Source of the DNA: Oricola indica
Lineage (GTDB): Bacteria > Pseudomonadota > Alphaproteobacteria > Rhizobiales > Rhizobiaceae
Assembly (NCBI RefSeq): GCF_019966595.1
Contig: NZ_JAINFJ010000001.1
Span: 806,001-870,000, forward strand
Direction of reading: 5' to 3'
Length of the DNA: 64,000 nt
A model generated the notes under the pieces. It did not search any database, had not been told where the DNA came from, and worked only from the letters and a program-made list of their open reading frames with translations. How positions within the stretch are numbered: the stretch's first letter is position 1; the number at the start of each line of letters is the position of its first letter. The position numbers were made by a program, and so were the translations under genes. This document shows positions 53,938 to 63,452 of this stretch, piece after piece.

Positions 53938-53946
53938 TTATCCACA
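53938..53946 (+). promoter_or_regulatory. DnaA box upstream of prs
   Basis: TTATCCACA is a perfect DnaA box, 20 bases before the prs ATG. It is the only copy noticed here, so it is no replication origin. It could couple prs to initiation, or be chance. Confidence 0.4.
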
Positions 53947-53966
53947 GATCGCACCGGCAGGGCGCA

Positions 53967-54905
53967 ATGAAACTGTTTGCTGGCAACTCCAATCGCCAAC
54001 TCGCTGAGAATGTTGCCAAGTATCTGGGGATGAGCGTCGGCCGCGCCAGCGTTCGCCGCTTCGCCGACGAGGAAATCTTCGTCGAGATCCAGGAAAACGT
54101 CCGCGGCGAAGACGTCTTCATCCTGCAGTCCACGTCATACCCCGCAAACGATCACCTGATGGAACTGCTCATCATGATCGATGCGTTCCGCCGCTCCTCG
54201 GCGCGCCGGATCACAGCCGTCCTGCCCTATTTCGGCTATGCCCGTCAGGACCGCCGCACCTCCGGCCGCACGCCGATCTCGGCAAAGCTGGTCGCCAACC
54301 TGATCACCCGCTCCGGCGCGGACCGCGTTCTCACGCTCGACCTGCATGCCGGCCAGATCCAGGGTTTCTTCGATATTCCGACCGACAACCTCTATGCCGT
54401 CCCGGTCATGGCCCGCGACATCCGCGCCCGTTACAAGGACCTGTCGAGCGTAATGGTCGTCTCGCCCGACGTCGGCGGCGTGGTGCGCGCGCGCGCCCTG
54501 TCGAAACGGCTCGACGACACGCTGCTCGCCATCGTCGACAAGCGCCGCGAACGGCCCGGCGAATCGGAAGTGATGAACGTCATCGGCGACATCGAGGGCA
54601 AGGCCTGCTTCCTGATCGACGACATCATCGATTCCGGCGGCACGCTGTGCAACGCCGCCGATGCGCTGCTCGCAAAGGGCGCAAAGAGCGTCACCGCCTA
54701 TATTACGCATGGCGTCCTGTCCGGCGGCGCGGTCAACCGCATCATGGGATCGAAGCTGACCGAGCTTGTCATCACCGATTCCATCCAGCCGACCGCCGCC
54801 GTCGAATCCGCGCCCAATATCCGCGTCCTGTCGGTCACCGACCTGATCGGCGAGGCCATCGCGCGCACATCGCACGAACAATCGGTCTCCTCCCTGTTCG
54901 ACTGA
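53967..54905 (+). CDS. prs: ribose-phosphate pyrophosphokinase
   Basis: A 312-residue protein of exactly the class I length. It shows [20 protein letters not shown], the catalytic loop and flag region [14 protein letters not shown], the PRPP motif [14 protein letters not shown] and [13 protein letters not shown]. It makes PRPP from ribose 5-phosphate and ATP for purine, pyrimidine, His and Trp synthesis. The stop TGA touches the convergent chrA stop with no base between. Confidence 0.95.
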   Translation: MKLFAGNSNRQLAENVAKYLGMSVGRASVRRFADEEIFVEIQENVRGEDVFILQSTSYPANDHLMELLIMIDAFRRSSARRITAVLPYFGYARQDRRTSGRTPISAKLVANLITRSGADRVLTLDLHAGQIQGFFDIPTDNLYAVPVMARDIRARYKDLSSVMVVSPDVGGVVRARALSKRLDDTLLAIVDKRRERPGESEVMNVIGDIEGKACFLIDDIIDSGGTLCNAADALLAKGAKSVTAYITHGVLSGGAVNRIMGSKLTELVITDSIQPTAAVESAPNIRVLSVTDLIGEAIARTSHEQSVSSLFD

Positions 54906-56228
54906 TCAGCGAAACGCCTGTACCGCGAGCCCGGCAAGCGACGCTGCCGCCAGCACGACGAGCATATTCGCCCTGAACCGGACCAGCGCGACGCCCGCCG
55001 CAAGCGCGATCGCCAGGGCGAAGACATCGAGCTGCGACACGTCCGGCGACGGCAGATGGACCGGCCCGAAGCGCCATTCCGGATAATCGCCGAACAGCAC
55101 ATGCAGGCCGAACCAGACGGCGAGGTTCGCGATCACGCCGACCACGGCCGCGGTGATGGCCGCCAGCCCGGCGGCGAGCCAGCGCACATGGCGCAGCGCC
55201 TCGACATGCGGCGCACCGGCGAAGATCCACAGGAAGCATGGCGCAAAGGTGAAGAAGGCGGCGACAAGCCCGCCAAGCAGCCCGCCCGTCAGCGGGCCGA
55301 GCCCCTCGATACCCGCCCCGGCGAGGAACCCGACGAAAACGAGCACGAGGACCAGCGGGCCGAGCGTCGTTTCGGCCAGCCCGAGCCCCGCCAGCATCTC
55401 GTCCGGCCGCAGCCAGCCGAATTGCTCGACCGCCTGCTGGCCGACATAGGCCAGAACGGCATAGGCGCCGCCGAAGGTCACCACCGCGGTCTTGGAAAAG
55501 AACAATGCGGCATCGGCCAGCACATGCCCCTGCCCGAAGGCGGCAAGAAGCGCTGCGAGCGGCACCAGCCAGATCCCGAGCCATGTCAGCGTCGTGCGGA
55601 GTGTCGCGCCGAGTGGGGCACGCTCGGGCAGCATTGCCCCTTCGGCAGTTGCCGTCTTGATTGCGTCCGGCCTGAAACGGGTCAGCGCAATGCCACCGAG
55701 CGCCGCGCCAATCACGATCAGCGGGAACGGCGCCTTCAGGAACGCGATGGCGACGAAGGCGGTGACCGCGACACCCCACATCAACCGGGTCGCCAGCGCC
55801 CGTTTCGACACCTTGACGAGGGCATCGGCCACAACCGCCAGAACCGCCGCCTGGAGGCCGAAGAGAAGTCCGGTCACCACCGGCACGTCGCCATACAGGA
55901 CGAAGGCCGCCGAAAGGGTCAGCATCATCGCAAGGCCCGGCAGGATGAACAGCAGGCCGGCGACAAGCCCACCACGCACGCCATGCATCAGCCAGCCCGC
56001 ATAGGTGGCGAGTTGCATCGCCTCGGGGCCCGGAAGCAGCATGCAGAAATTCAGCGCATGCAGGAAACGCGGCTCGTCGAGCCACTTTTTCTCCTCGACG
56101 AGAACCCGGTGCATCACAGAGATCTGCGCCGCCGGACCGCCAAACGACAGAAGACCGATCCGCGCGAAGGCCCTTGCGGCCTCGCCGGCGCTGACATGCG
56201 GGTGTTTTCCTTCCGGCGTGACGATCAT
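54906..56228 (-). CDS. chrA: chromate transporter, long form
   Basis: A 440-residue protein with two homologous CHR halves of about six helices each. The halves start FARIGLLSFGGPAAQISVM and FSKTAVVTFGGAYAVLAYV. LLPGPEAMQLATYAGW and ETTLGPLVLVLVFVGFLAG are the matching inner motifs. Long ChrA proteins export chromate; many chromosomal ones are not in a resistance operon, as here. GGGAAA precedes the ATG at 56228. Confidence 0.85.
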   Translation of the reverse strand: MIVTPEGKHPHVSAGEAARAFARIGLLSFGGPAAQISVMHRVLVEEKKWLDEPRFLHALNFCMLLPGPEAMQLATYAGWLMHGVRGGLVAGLLFILPGLAMMLTLSAAFVLYGDVPVVTGLLFGLQAAVLAVVADALVKVSKRALATRLMWGVAVTAFVAIAFLKAPFPLIVIGAALGGIALTRFRPDAIKTATAEGAMLPERAPLGATLRTTLTWLGIWLVPLAALLAAFGQGHVLADAALFFSKTAVVTFGGAYAVLAYVGQQAVEQFGWLRPDEMLAGLGLAETTLGPLVLVLVFVGFLAGAGIEGLGPLTGGLLGGLVAAFFTFAPCFLWIFAGAPHVEALRHVRWLAAGLAAITAAVVGVIANLAVWFGLHVLFGDYPEWRFGPVHLPSPDVSQLDVFALAIALAAGVALVRFRANMLVVLAAASLAGLAVQAFR

Positions 56229-56292
56229 GCGTTTCCCGTTTCCGGTACTCCTGTCGCCACAACGCATGACAGGAGGATGACCCTGAAGCGCT

Positions 56293-57363
56293 TCAGCGCC
56301 GCGCGCCGAACGCGCCGGCCGCCGCCTCCACGATCCGCCCGACATCGTTGGCCGAGACGTCCAGATGCGTGACGAGGCGGATGAGCGGGGCGCGGCCACC
56401 CATCAGCACGCCCGCTTCGGTCATCGCCGCCTTGAAAGCACCGAACCGGTCCGGCGACAGCCTCAGGAACACCATGTTGGTCCCGGTTTCGGGATAGTCC
56501 GCTTCAAGCCCCTCGATCCCGGACAAGCCCTCCGCGAGCGCGCGCGCATTGGCATGATCCTCGGCCAGCCGCTCGACATGGTGGTCGAGCGCGTAGAGCC
56601 CACCGGCGGCGAGGATCCCAGCCTGGCGCATGCCACCGCCCAGCATCTTGCGAATGCGCCGCGCGCGATGGATGAAATCGACCGGTCCGCTCAAAACCGA
56701 GCCGACCGGCGCGCCGAGCCCTTTCGACAGGCACAGCGACACCGTGTCGAACGGCGCGGCAAGATCGGCCGGCGCCAGACCCGACGCCACCGACGCGTTC
56801 ATCAGCCGCGCGCCGTCGAGATGGACCGCAAGACCGTTCTCGCGCGCGACCTCGGCGATACGCACGATCTCCGCCTGGTCCTGAACGCGGCCGTTCCATG
56901 TGTTTTCGAGGCTCACCAGGCGCGAGAGCGGGAAATGGATATCGTCGGGATCCTTGATCGCCGCCGCGACCGCCTGCGCGGTCAATCCGCCATTGGCGTC
57001 CCCGTCGAGCGGCGTCAGGATCGCGCCTCCGAGCGCCGACGACCCGCCCGCCTCGTATTTGCAGACATGGTATTCGCGCCCGGTGATGATCTCCTCCCCG
57101 CGGGCGCAATGCGTCAGCAGCGCGAGCAGGTTGCTCTGGGTCCCGGACGGCACAAAAAGGGCGGCCTCCTTGCCGAGCAGCGACGCGACGCGCTTCTCCA
57201 GCGCGGCGACGCTCGGATCTTCGCCATAAACATCGTCGCCGACCTCCGCCTCCGCCATCGCCGCGCGCATCGCGGGAACGGGGCGAGTCACGGTATCGCT
57301 ACGCAGGTCGATCACGCTGTTTCGGCCCTGCGTGTCCTTCTGGCTGGCCATGTCCCCATACAT
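56293..57363 (-). CDS. low-specificity L-threonine aldolase
   Basis: A 356-residue PLP enzyme. It begins [10 protein letters not shown] and has [41 protein letters not shown] (the Asp of the PLP site) and [12 protein letters not shown] with the catalytic Lys. It cleaves L-threonine or L-allo-threonine to glycine and acetaldehyde. The start at 57363 (AAAGGA upstream) is preferred; an inner ATG at 57351 is possible. It ends 64 bases before the chrA start on the same strand. Confidence 0.85.
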   Translation of the reverse strand: MYGDMASQKDTQGRNSVIDLRSDTVTRPVPAMRAAMAEAEVGDDVYGEDPSVAALEKRVASLLGKEAALFVPSGTQSNLLALLTHCARGEEIITGREYHVCKYEAGGSSALGGAILTPLDGDANGGLTAQAVAAAIKDPDDIHFPLSRLVSLENTWNGRVQDQAEIVRIAEVARENGLAVHLDGARLMNASVASGLAPADLAAPFDTVSLCLSKGLGAPVGSVLSGPVDFIHRARRIRKMLGGGMRQAGILAAGGLYALDHHVERLAEDHANARALAEGLSGIEGLEADYPETGTNMVFLRLSPDRFGAFKAAMTEAGVLMGGRAPLIRLVTHLDVSANDVGRIVEAAAGAFGARR

Positions 57364-57607
57364 GCGGCACACATCCTTTCTCGTCGTCTGGCCATTGTGC
57401 TGCACCGGTTCGTCGCGCGATACAAGCACAGCGTCGTGTCACGACGCCGGAACGACCGCCCGCATCTTGCAACCCGGCCATGTTTCCACTATAGCGCCCC
57501 CATCCGCGCAGACACCCTTGGAGGCAGCGCGGCAAGGCCGGGCGACCGGCTTTGGTTTTTCCGGCAACAGAAAAACACTCCAGATTACGTCCTCGAAAGG
57601 AAATGCC

Positions 57608-58270
57608 ATGAGCGAAGCATACGTGCTCAAGGCCGAGGCGCGCGAACGGGTCGGTAAGGGGTCCGCCCGGGCAATTCGGCGCAACGGTAAAATTCCCGCT
57701 GTCATCTATGGTGACAACAAGGAGCCCCTCTCCATCACGCTTCCCTACAAGGAAGTGGCGATGAAAATCCACGGCGGCGGCTTTATGACCACGCTGGCGG
57801 AAATCGAAATCGACGGCAAGAAACACCGCGTCCTGCCCAAGGCCTATGACCTTGAGCCGGTTCGCGACTTCATTATCCATGTCGACTTCCTGCGAATCTC
57901 CGCGAAGACCGAGGTGACCGTCAACATTCCGGTTCACTTCATCAACGAGGATGACTGCCCCGGCATCACCAGAGGCGGCGTGCTCAACACGGTTCGCCAC
58001 GAGGTGGAAGTCACCTGCCCGGCCAGCGATATCCCGGAATACTTCTCGGCCGATCTCACGGGTCTCGAACTCGGCGACGCGATCAAGATCTCCTCGATCG
58101 CGCTTCCCGAGAACGTCCATCCGACGATCACCGACCGCGACTTCACCATCGCCACCATCGCCACACCTGCTGGCCTGAAGAGCGAAGAGGACGAAGCGGA
58201 AGACGAGGCGGCACCGGATGAGGTCGCAGTCGTCGGCGAGGAAGAAACCGAAGAGGAAGGCGGGGAGTAA
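57608..58270 (+). CDS. rplY: 50S ribosomal protein bL25, Ctc (long) form
   Basis: A 220-residue protein. The N-terminal L25 domain ([20 protein letters not shown] and [10 protein letters not shown]) binds 5S rRNA. The C-terminal CTC/TL5 domain follows ([14 protein letters not shown]-like), and then an extremely acidic tail of Glu/Asp. Pth follows 38 bases downstream, the usual rplY-pth order. AAAGGAAATGCC precedes the ATG. Confidence 0.95.
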   Translation: MSEAYVLKAEARERVGKGSARAIRRNGKIPAVIYGDNKEPLSITLPYKEVAMKIHGGGFMTTLAEIEIDGKKHRVLPKAYDLEPVRDFIIHVDFLRISAKTEVTVNIPVHFINEDDCPGITRGGVLNTVRHEVEVTCPASDIPEYFSADLTGLELGDAIKISSIALPENVHPTITDRDFTIATIATPAGLKSEEDEAEDEAAPDEVAVVGEEETEEEGGE

Positions 58271-58308
58271 TAACACCCCCCGCCCGGCCTATCGGAGCCG
58301 GCTGACCC

Positions 58309-59031
58309 ATGCTTGTCATCGCAGGCCTAGGCAATCCGGGACCGAAATACGCCGCGAACCGGCACAATATCGGCTTCATGGCGGCGGACGCGATCGTTCG
58401 CCGCCATGCGTCTTTCAGCCCCTGGCAGAAGAAGTTCAACGCCGAGATCAGCGAAGGCCGGCTCGAAGGCGAGAAGGTTCTTGTGATCAAGCCGCTGACC
58501 TTCATGAACAATTCCGGCCAGGCCGTCGGCGAGGCACTCCGCTTCTACAAGCTCGGTCCCGAGGACCTCGTCGTGCTCTACGACGAACTCGACCTGGCGC
58601 CCGGCAAGGTACGCATCAAGACGGGCGGCGGCTCCGGCGGCCATAACGGCATCCGGTCCATCGACGCGCATTGCGGCAAGGACTACCGGCGCGTCCGCCT
58701 CGGTATCGGCCACCCGGGATCGAAGGAACGCGTGCACGGCTACGTGCTGGGAGATTTCGCAAAGGCCGACCAGGCGTGGCTCGATACGCTGCTGGACACT
58801 GTCGGCGAACATGCCGGAATGATCGTCAGGGGCGACAATTCCGGGTTCATGAACAAGACCGCGCTCGCGCTGGGAGACGACATGGCCGCACGAAAGAAGA
58901 AGCCGGCGGAGACCGCGAAGCCCGCTGGAAAGCAGAGCCATATCCGCCAGGCGCGTCAGCAGACGCCGCAGGCGCCCGCAAGCGGGCCGATGGCGGACAT
59001 GCTGAACAAGTTGCTGGGGAAAAAGGACTGA
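58309..59031 (+). CDS. pth: peptidyl-tRNA hydrolase
   Basis: A 240-residue protein. The catalytic His is in [39 protein letters not shown] and [13 protein letters not shown] are the rest of the signature. A C-terminal extension ([16 protein letters not shown] onward) is longer than in E. coli, as usual in rhizobia. It recycles peptidyl-tRNAs. It is followed after four bases by ychF. Confidence 0.95.
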   Translation: MLVIAGLGNPGPKYAANRHNIGFMAADAIVRRHASFSPWQKKFNAEISEGRLEGEKVLVIKPLTFMNNSGQAVGEALRFYKLGPEDLVVLYDELDLAPGKVRIKTGGGSGGHNGIRSIDAHCGKDYRRVRLGIGHPGSKERVHGYVLGDFAKADQAWLDTLLDTVGEHAGMIVRGDNSGFMNKTALALGDDMAARKKKPAETAKPAGKQSHIRQARQQTPQAPASGPMADMLNKLLGKKD

Positions 59032-59035
59032 CCTG

Positions 59036-60139
59036 ATGGGTTTCAAATGCGGCATTGTCGGCCTGCCGAATGTCGGCAAGTCGACGCTTTTCAACGCGCT
59101 GACGAAGACGGCGGCCGCCCAGGCCGCGAACTATCCCTTCTGCACGATCGAGCCGAATACCGGCGAGGTCGCCGTGCCGGACGAGCGATTGTCGAAGATC
59201 GCCGCCGCCACGAAATCGAAGGAGATCATCCCGACCCGCATCAATTTCGTCGATATCGCGGGCCTCGTGCGCGGTGCCTCCAAGGGCGAAGGTCTCGGCA
59301 ACCAGTTCCTCGCCAATATCCGCGAGGTCGACGCCATCGTGCACGTGCTGCGCTGTTTCGAGGATGACGACATCACCCATGTCGAAGGCCGCATCGACCC
59401 GGTCTCGGACGCGGAGACGGTCGAGACGGAGCTCATGCTGGCCGACCTTGACAGCCTCGAGCGCCGCATCGTGCAGATCCGCAAGCGCGCCACCGGCAAG
59501 GACAAGGAAGCGACGACGATCCTTCCGGTCATGGAACAGGCGCTGGCGCTGCTGCAGGACTCCAAGCCCGTCCGCGTGATGCTCGACGGTATCGCAGCCG
59601 AGGACCTCGCCATCCTGAAAAGCCTGAACCTGCTGACCTCCAAGCCGGTTCTCTATGTCTGCAACGTCGCCGAGGATGATGCCGCGACCGGAAACGAGCA
59701 CTCTCAGGCCGTCGACAAAATGGCCGCCGAGCAGGGTGGACGCACCGTCGTTATCTCGGCCGCGATCGAGGCGGAGATAGCCCAACTCGACGACGCCGAG
59801 GCACGCGAATACATGGAGGCGATGGGACTGGAAGAGCCGGGTCTCGACCGCCTGATCCGCGAAGGCTACCGGCTGCTCGACCTGCTGACCTTCTTCACCG
59901 CCGGGCCGAAGGAAACCCGCGCATGGACCGTGAAGAAGGGCGCCAAGGCGCCGCAGGCCGCGGGCGTCATCCACACCGATTTCGAAAAGGGTTTCATCCG
60001 CGCCCAGACCATTGCCTATGACGACTATGTATCGCTCGGCGGCGAGGTCGCGGCCAAGGAAGCCGGCAAGGCCCGCGACGAGGGCAAGGAATACCTCGTT
60101 CAGGACGGCGACGTGATGCTGTTCAAGTTCAACGTCTGA
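59036..60139 (+). CDS. ychF: redox-regulated ATPase/GTPase YchF
   Basis: A 367-residue OBG-family P-loop protein. It has [17 protein letters not shown] (G1), [20 protein letters not shown] (G3), an NVAE-like altered G4 (VCNVAEDD), and a C-terminal TGS domain. The altered G4 explains the ATP preference known for this family. It binds ribosomes. The ribosome site overlaps the pth stop region. Confidence 0.95.
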   Translation: MGFKCGIVGLPNVGKSTLFNALTKTAAAQAANYPFCTIEPNTGEVAVPDERLSKIAAATKSKEIIPTRINFVDIAGLVRGASKGEGLGNQFLANIREVDAIVHVLRCFEDDDITHVEGRIDPVSDAETVETELMLADLDSLERRIVQIRKRATGKDKEATTILPVMEQALALLQDSKPVRVMLDGIAAEDLAILKSLNLLTSKPVLYVCNVAEDDAATGNEHSQAVDKMAAEQGGRTVVISAAIEAEIAQLDDAEAREYMEAMGLEEPGLDRLIREGYRLLDLLTFFTAGPKETRAWTVKKGAKAPQAAGVIHTDFEKGFIRAQTIAYDDYVSLGGEVAAKEAGKARDEGKEYLVQDGDVMLFKFNV

Positions 60140-60143
60140 GTGT

Positions 60144-60168
60144 CAGGCGCGGCTGCCTGCCGCGCCTG
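60144..60168 (+). terminator. 10-base stem hairpin after ychF
   Basis: CAGGCGCGGC-TGCCT-GCCGCGCCTG is a perfect 10-base stem 4 bases after the ychF stop. No T-run follows. Confidence 0.65.
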
Positions 60169-60202
60169 CATGAATGCCGAGCAAGGCGGACGGCGAAAGC
60201 CG

Positions 60203-60415
60203 TCAGGCCTTCTTGGTGCTGCAGGTATTGATGCCGAGCAGCGTGTAGGGCGGACACCAGCCGAGCGCGGCCGTCGCCAGAAGCACGATACCGACGATGA
60301 GGGCGATCCAGCCCAGCACGCCCGTTACCGTGCCCATGAAAAACAGAGCGACCAGAATGACTCCGGCAATGGCGCGGATGGCACGGTCTGTGCCGCCCAT
60401 ATTGTTCTTGAACAT
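60203..60415 (-). CDS. DUF2892 small membrane protein
   Basis: A 70-residue protein with two helices (about 14-31 and 33-53) ending in a Cys-Pro-Pro-containing GWCPPYTLLGINTCSTKK. This is the inner-membrane part seen in YgaP, here without a rhodanese domain. GAGAGGAT precedes the ATG at 60415. It lies just downstream of the Crp/Fnr gene, and a perfect palindrome sits between them. Confidence 0.75.
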   Translation of the reverse strand: MFKNNMGGTDRAIRAIAGVILVALFFMGTVTGVLGWIALIVGIVLLATAALGWCPPYTLLGINTCSTKKA

Positions 60416-60475
60416 TTCGCTATCCTCTCGATGGCGGTTTCTGTGCAGACAGGAAAGCACATTTCGCGGGCGCCG

Positions 60476-60494
60476 TCGGTGACCATGTCACCGA
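60476..60494. promoter_or_regulatory. 19-base palindrome upstream of DUF2892 gene
   Basis: TCGGTGAC-CAT-GTCACCGA is perfectly symmetrical. It lies between the Crp/Fnr stop and the DUF2892 start. The half-sites contain TGAC, but the spacing is one base short of an FNR-type site. Confidence 0.45.
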
Positions 60495-60505
60495 AGGCCG
60501 CATTT

Positions 60506-61168
60506 CTATTCGTCAGGCCCACCCGCGACCCGTCGCAACGCATCGGGCGACACGATCCGCACCACGCCGCGTTCCGGCAAGACGATGCCTCTTGCTGACA
60601 GTGCCTCCAGCCGGCGCGAGACGACCTCACGCGCCGAGCCGATCGCCGAGGCGATCTCGGCATGCGTCGCCTTCACCTCGCCGTCCTTTCCAGCGCGCGC
60701 GAGCAGCCATTGCGCGAGCCGGCGCTCCACCCGTACAAAGGCAACCATCTCGAGGAACTGCGTCATTTCGCCGAGCCGGTCGGCGAAGGCGCGAAAGACA
60801 AAGCGACGGAATTTCTCCGACGTAGCCATCAGCGTGTCGAACATGGACGGCGGGACGACGACGGCGACCACGTCCGTGTCGGCGATCGCCTCGCCCGTAT
60901 AGCTCTGCGCGCCCAGGAGACCGAGCGTCGTCTGGACGCATGTTTCGCCCGGATCGACCGAATAGAGCAGCAATTCGCGCCCGGTCCGGCTGTTGAGGAA
61001 GACGTTCACCCTGCCCGAGATGATCAGCACGAAGCCGAACGGCGCGTCGCCGGGGCGAAACAGCACCGTGCCGGCCTTGAAGAGCTGCGGCGCCAGCGTG
61101 TCGAGCGCCTGGCCGGCCGAAGCCTCGAAAATGTTCTGATAGGCTGTTCCGGCGATCCAGTCTGCCAC
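60506..61168 (-). CDS. Crp/Fnr-family transcriptional regulator
   Basis: A 220-residue protein. The N-terminal cyclic-nucleotide-binding-like barrel has LFRPGDAPFGFVLIISGRVN. A dimerisation helix and a C-terminal HTH_Crp follow, with THAEIASAIGSAREVVSRRL. The cysteines needed for an Fe-S cluster of the FNR type are absent, so the effector is unknown. The start is GTG at 61168, because AGGAGGA lies 5-11 bases upstream. It may regulate the DUF2892 gene downstream. The DUF599 gene ends 28 bases before it. Confidence 0.85.
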   Translation of the reverse strand: MADWIAGTAYQNIFEASAGQALDTLAPQLFKAGTVLFRPGDAPFGFVLIISGRVNVFLNSRTGRELLLYSVDPGETCVQTTLGLLGAQSYTGEAIADTDVVAVVVPPSMFDTLMATSEKFRRFVFRAFADRLGEMTQFLEMVAFVRVERRLAQWLLARAGKDGEVKATHAEIASAIGSAREVVSRRLEALSARGIVLPERGVVRIVSPDALRRVAGGPDE

Positions 61169-61196
61169 GGCTTTCCTCCTGACCAGGCGCTCCGCC

Positions 61197-61889
61197 TCAA
61201 TCCAGCAGGACCCGGCGGGCACCGGAAAAATACTGCCTGCGCACGAGGACCGCGATGACGAAAGATGTCGTTACGATAAGCGCCCAGGGCCCGAGAAACC
61301 AGCCGAGATAGGCAAGTCCGAAGAAGATCGCCCGCATGCCCGCGGTGAAATGGCGGCTGGCGATGATGTTCATTTCGGCGGCCCTCAGCGCCGCCGTTCG
61401 CCGCTCGTCATACGAGGAGTCCTGCGTGTGACGCACGCCGCCGATCAGGATCGAGCAGTAGTTGAACAGCCGGTAGGCCCAGCCGAACTTGAAGAAGGCG
61501 TAGACGAAGATCGTCGTCAGGCCGAACACCTTGATTTCGTACACGCCGCGCGAAACCGCCTCGGTGAACGGGATGTCGCGATAGATCTGCAGCACCGCGT
61601 CTGCAGAGCTGAGCAGCGCCAGACAGCCGCCGATCGCCAGGATCGAAGCCGACCCGAAATAGGCCGAGCCCTGTTGCAAGCCGGTGACGATCGCCGTGTC
61701 GATCATCCGCAGATCGCGCTCCACCAGCGTCATCATCCACTCGCGGCGACGGATGGCCATCAGACCGGAGAGGCTGGTTTTACGCCAGCCGGAATAATCG
61801 ACCAGCGCCTCGAAGGCGAGCCACGCAACAATGAAAAAGCCGAGCGCGACAAGGTCGCTTGCTGTGATGATGGAGAAGATCGCGTCCAT
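61197..61889 (-). CDS. DUF599 family membrane protein
   Basis: A 230-residue protein with four likely helices (about 12-30, 78-94, 119-136 and 195-215). The DUF599 body includes YSGWRKTSLSGLMAIRRREW and FTAGMRAIFFGLAYLGWFLG. The function is unknown. The ATG at 61889 lies 19 bases from the apt stop. Confidence 0.75.
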   Translation of the reverse strand: MDAIFSIITASDLVALGFFIVAWLAFEALVDYSGWRKTSLSGLMAIRRREWMMTLVERDLRMIDTAIVTGLQQGSAYFGSASILAIGGCLALLSSADAVLQIYRDIPFTEAVSRGVYEIKVFGLTTIFVYAFFKFGWAYRLFNYCSILIGGVRHTQDSSYDERRTAALRAAEMNIIASRHFTAGMRAIFFGLAYLGWFLGPWALIVTTSFVIAVLVRRQYFSGARRVLLD

Positions 61890-61908
61890 GGCTCCAGCGG
61901 GCAAGGCG

Positions 61909-62448
61909 CTAGTCGCCCTCGAACTCGATCAGGGTTTGGACCGGCACGCCGAGCGCCTCGATCTTGCTGCGCCCGCCGAGATCGGGCAGATCAATCACGA
62001 AACAGGCCGCCACGACCTCCGCGCCCATCTGTTGCAGCAGCTTGACCGCACCTTCGGCCGTTCCGCCCGTGGCGATCAGATCATCCACGAGAATGACCCG
62101 CTCGCCCTGCTTGACCGCATCCTTGTGCATCTCCATTTCGTCGACGCCGTATTCGAGGCTGTAGGCGATGCGCACCGTCTCGTGCGGCAGCTTGCCTTTC
62201 TTGCGGATCGGCACGAAGCCCGCCGACAATTGGTGCGACATCGCTCCGCCGAGAATGAAGCCCCGCGCCTCGACGCCGGCGATCTTGTCGATCTTGGTGC
62301 CGGCATAGGGATGAACCATTTCGTCGATCGAGCGACGGAACGCCCGGGCATCGCCCAGAAGCGTGGTGATATCCCGAAACATGACTCCCGGTTTCGGATA
62401 ATCCGGGATCGTGCGGATTGCCGCTTCGAGAGTGTCACGCAAGCTCAT
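61909..62448 (-). CDS. apt: adenine phosphoribosyltransferase
   Basis: A 179-residue protein of family length. The PRPP motif is [33 protein letters not shown] and [17 protein letters not shown] are the adenine-site and hood parts. It makes AMP from adenine and PRPP, a reaction that draws on the product of prs. AAAGG lies upstream of the ATG. A terminator separates it from petC. Confidence 0.95.
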   Translation of the reverse strand: MSLRDTLEAAIRTIPDYPKPGVMFRDITTLLGDARAFRRSIDEMVHPYAGTKIDKIAGVEARGFILGGAMSHQLSAGFVPIRKKGKLPHETVRIAYSLEYGVDEMEMHKDAVKQGERVILVDDLIATGGTAEGAVKLLQQMGAEVVAACFVIDLPDLGGRSKIEALGVPVQTLIEFEGD

Positions 62449-62512
62449 TTTGTGCCTTTCCGTCCGCACCGATACAAATCGCTGCGGATCATGTCCTTAT
62501 ACAGGGCAAAAG

Positions 62513-62536
62513 AAAAGGGCGCTCGAGCGCCCTTTT
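62513..62536. terminator. bidirectional terminator after petC
   Basis: The 24 bases form a perfect palindrome, AAAAGGGCGCTC and its complement GAGCGCCCTTTT. Read leftward it ends the petABC transcript 24 bases after petC. Confidence 0.9.
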
Positions 62537-62559
62537 CGCAATCGGAATTCCCGCTTTCG

Positions 62560-63420
62560 TCAGTGATCGACGCGCGACCATACCTGCTTCTTGGCGAGGT
62601 ACAGGAACGCCGCGAAGATGATGAGGAAGAGCATCACCCGGAAGCCCATTTCCTTGCGCTCGGTCATGTGCGGCTCGGCCGCCCACATCAGGAACGCAGC
62701 GACATCCTTCGCTTCCTGCTCGATCGTCGCGGGCGTGCCGTCGTCATACTCGACATCGTCGCCATAGAGCGGCTGCGCCATTGCGAGCGCCACGCCCGAA
62801 CCGAAATGCGGGTTGTAATAGAGCCCGTCCGGAACAACGACATGCTCAGCCGGCTCTTCGCCATAGCCCGTCAGCAGCGAATAGATGTAGTCCGGGCCGC
62901 CCTCCGCATATTGCGTGAACACGTCGAAGACGAACAGCGGGAAACCGCGCTCGACGCCGCGTGCCTTGGCAATCAGCGAGAAGTCCGGCGGAATCGCGCC
63001 ATTGTTGGCGACCTTGGCCTGTTCCTCGTTCTCGTAGGGGCTCGGGAAATAATCCGTCGGAAGGCCCGGACGCGTGAACATCTCGCCGTCCGCATTCGGT
63101 CCGTCCTCGACATCGTAACCGGCCGCGATGGCGTCCACTTCCTCTTCGGAATAGCCAAGCTCGTGGAAGTCGCGGAAGGCAACGCGCTTGAGCGAATGGC
63201 AGGCCGAGCAGACATTGGCATAGACCTTGAAGCCGCGCTGCAGCTGGCCCTTGTCGTATTTGCCGAACGGCCCCGCGAAGCTCCAGTCCTGCTCCACCGG
63301 CTTCTTCAGCGGATAGTGGACCGTGTGCTGTTCGCCTTCCTCTTCCGCCGCATTGGCACCGGGCAGGACGAGCGCCATGGCGAGCGCCGCAGCGCCGATC
63401 GTGGCAATGACATGTTTCAT
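62560..63420 (-). CDS. petC: cytochrome c1 of the bc1 complex
   Basis: A 286-residue protein with a signal peptide (ends ANA-A near residue 24). The heme c site is CSACH (Cys71, Cys74, His75). The axial Met is likely in LAMAQPL. RVAFRDFHELGYSEEEVDAI, PPDFSLIAKARG and a C-terminal membrane anchor (MLFLIIFAAFLYLAKKQVWS) are typical. It takes electrons from the Rieske protein. It follows petB with 32 bases between, as a separate gene rather than a b/c1 fusion. Confidence 0.95.
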   Translation of the reverse strand: MKHVIATIGAAALAMALVLPGANAAEEEGEQHTVHYPLKKPVEQDWSFAGPFGKYDKGQLQRGFKVYANVCSACHSLKRVAFRDFHELGYSEEEVDAIAAGYDVEDGPNADGEMFTRPGLPTDYFPSPYENEEQAKVANNGAIPPDFSLIAKARGVERGFPLFVFDVFTQYAEGGPDYIYSLLTGYGEEPAEHVVVPDGLYYNPHFGSGVALAMAQPLYGDDVEYDDGTPATIEQEAKDVAAFLMWAAEPHMTERKEMGFRVMLFLIIFAAFLYLAKKQVWSRVDH

Positions 63421-63452
63421 TGTTCTGTTCCCGTAAGTTTGCGCCACGCGGC

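Noticed and set aside
53938-53946. Replication origin near prs
   Set aside because: Only one DnaA box is present, with no AT-rich unwinding region or origin-linked genes.
60476-60494. Canonical FNR box
   Set aside because: The TGAC half-sites are one base too close together for TTGAT-N4-ATCAA, and the flanking bases differ.
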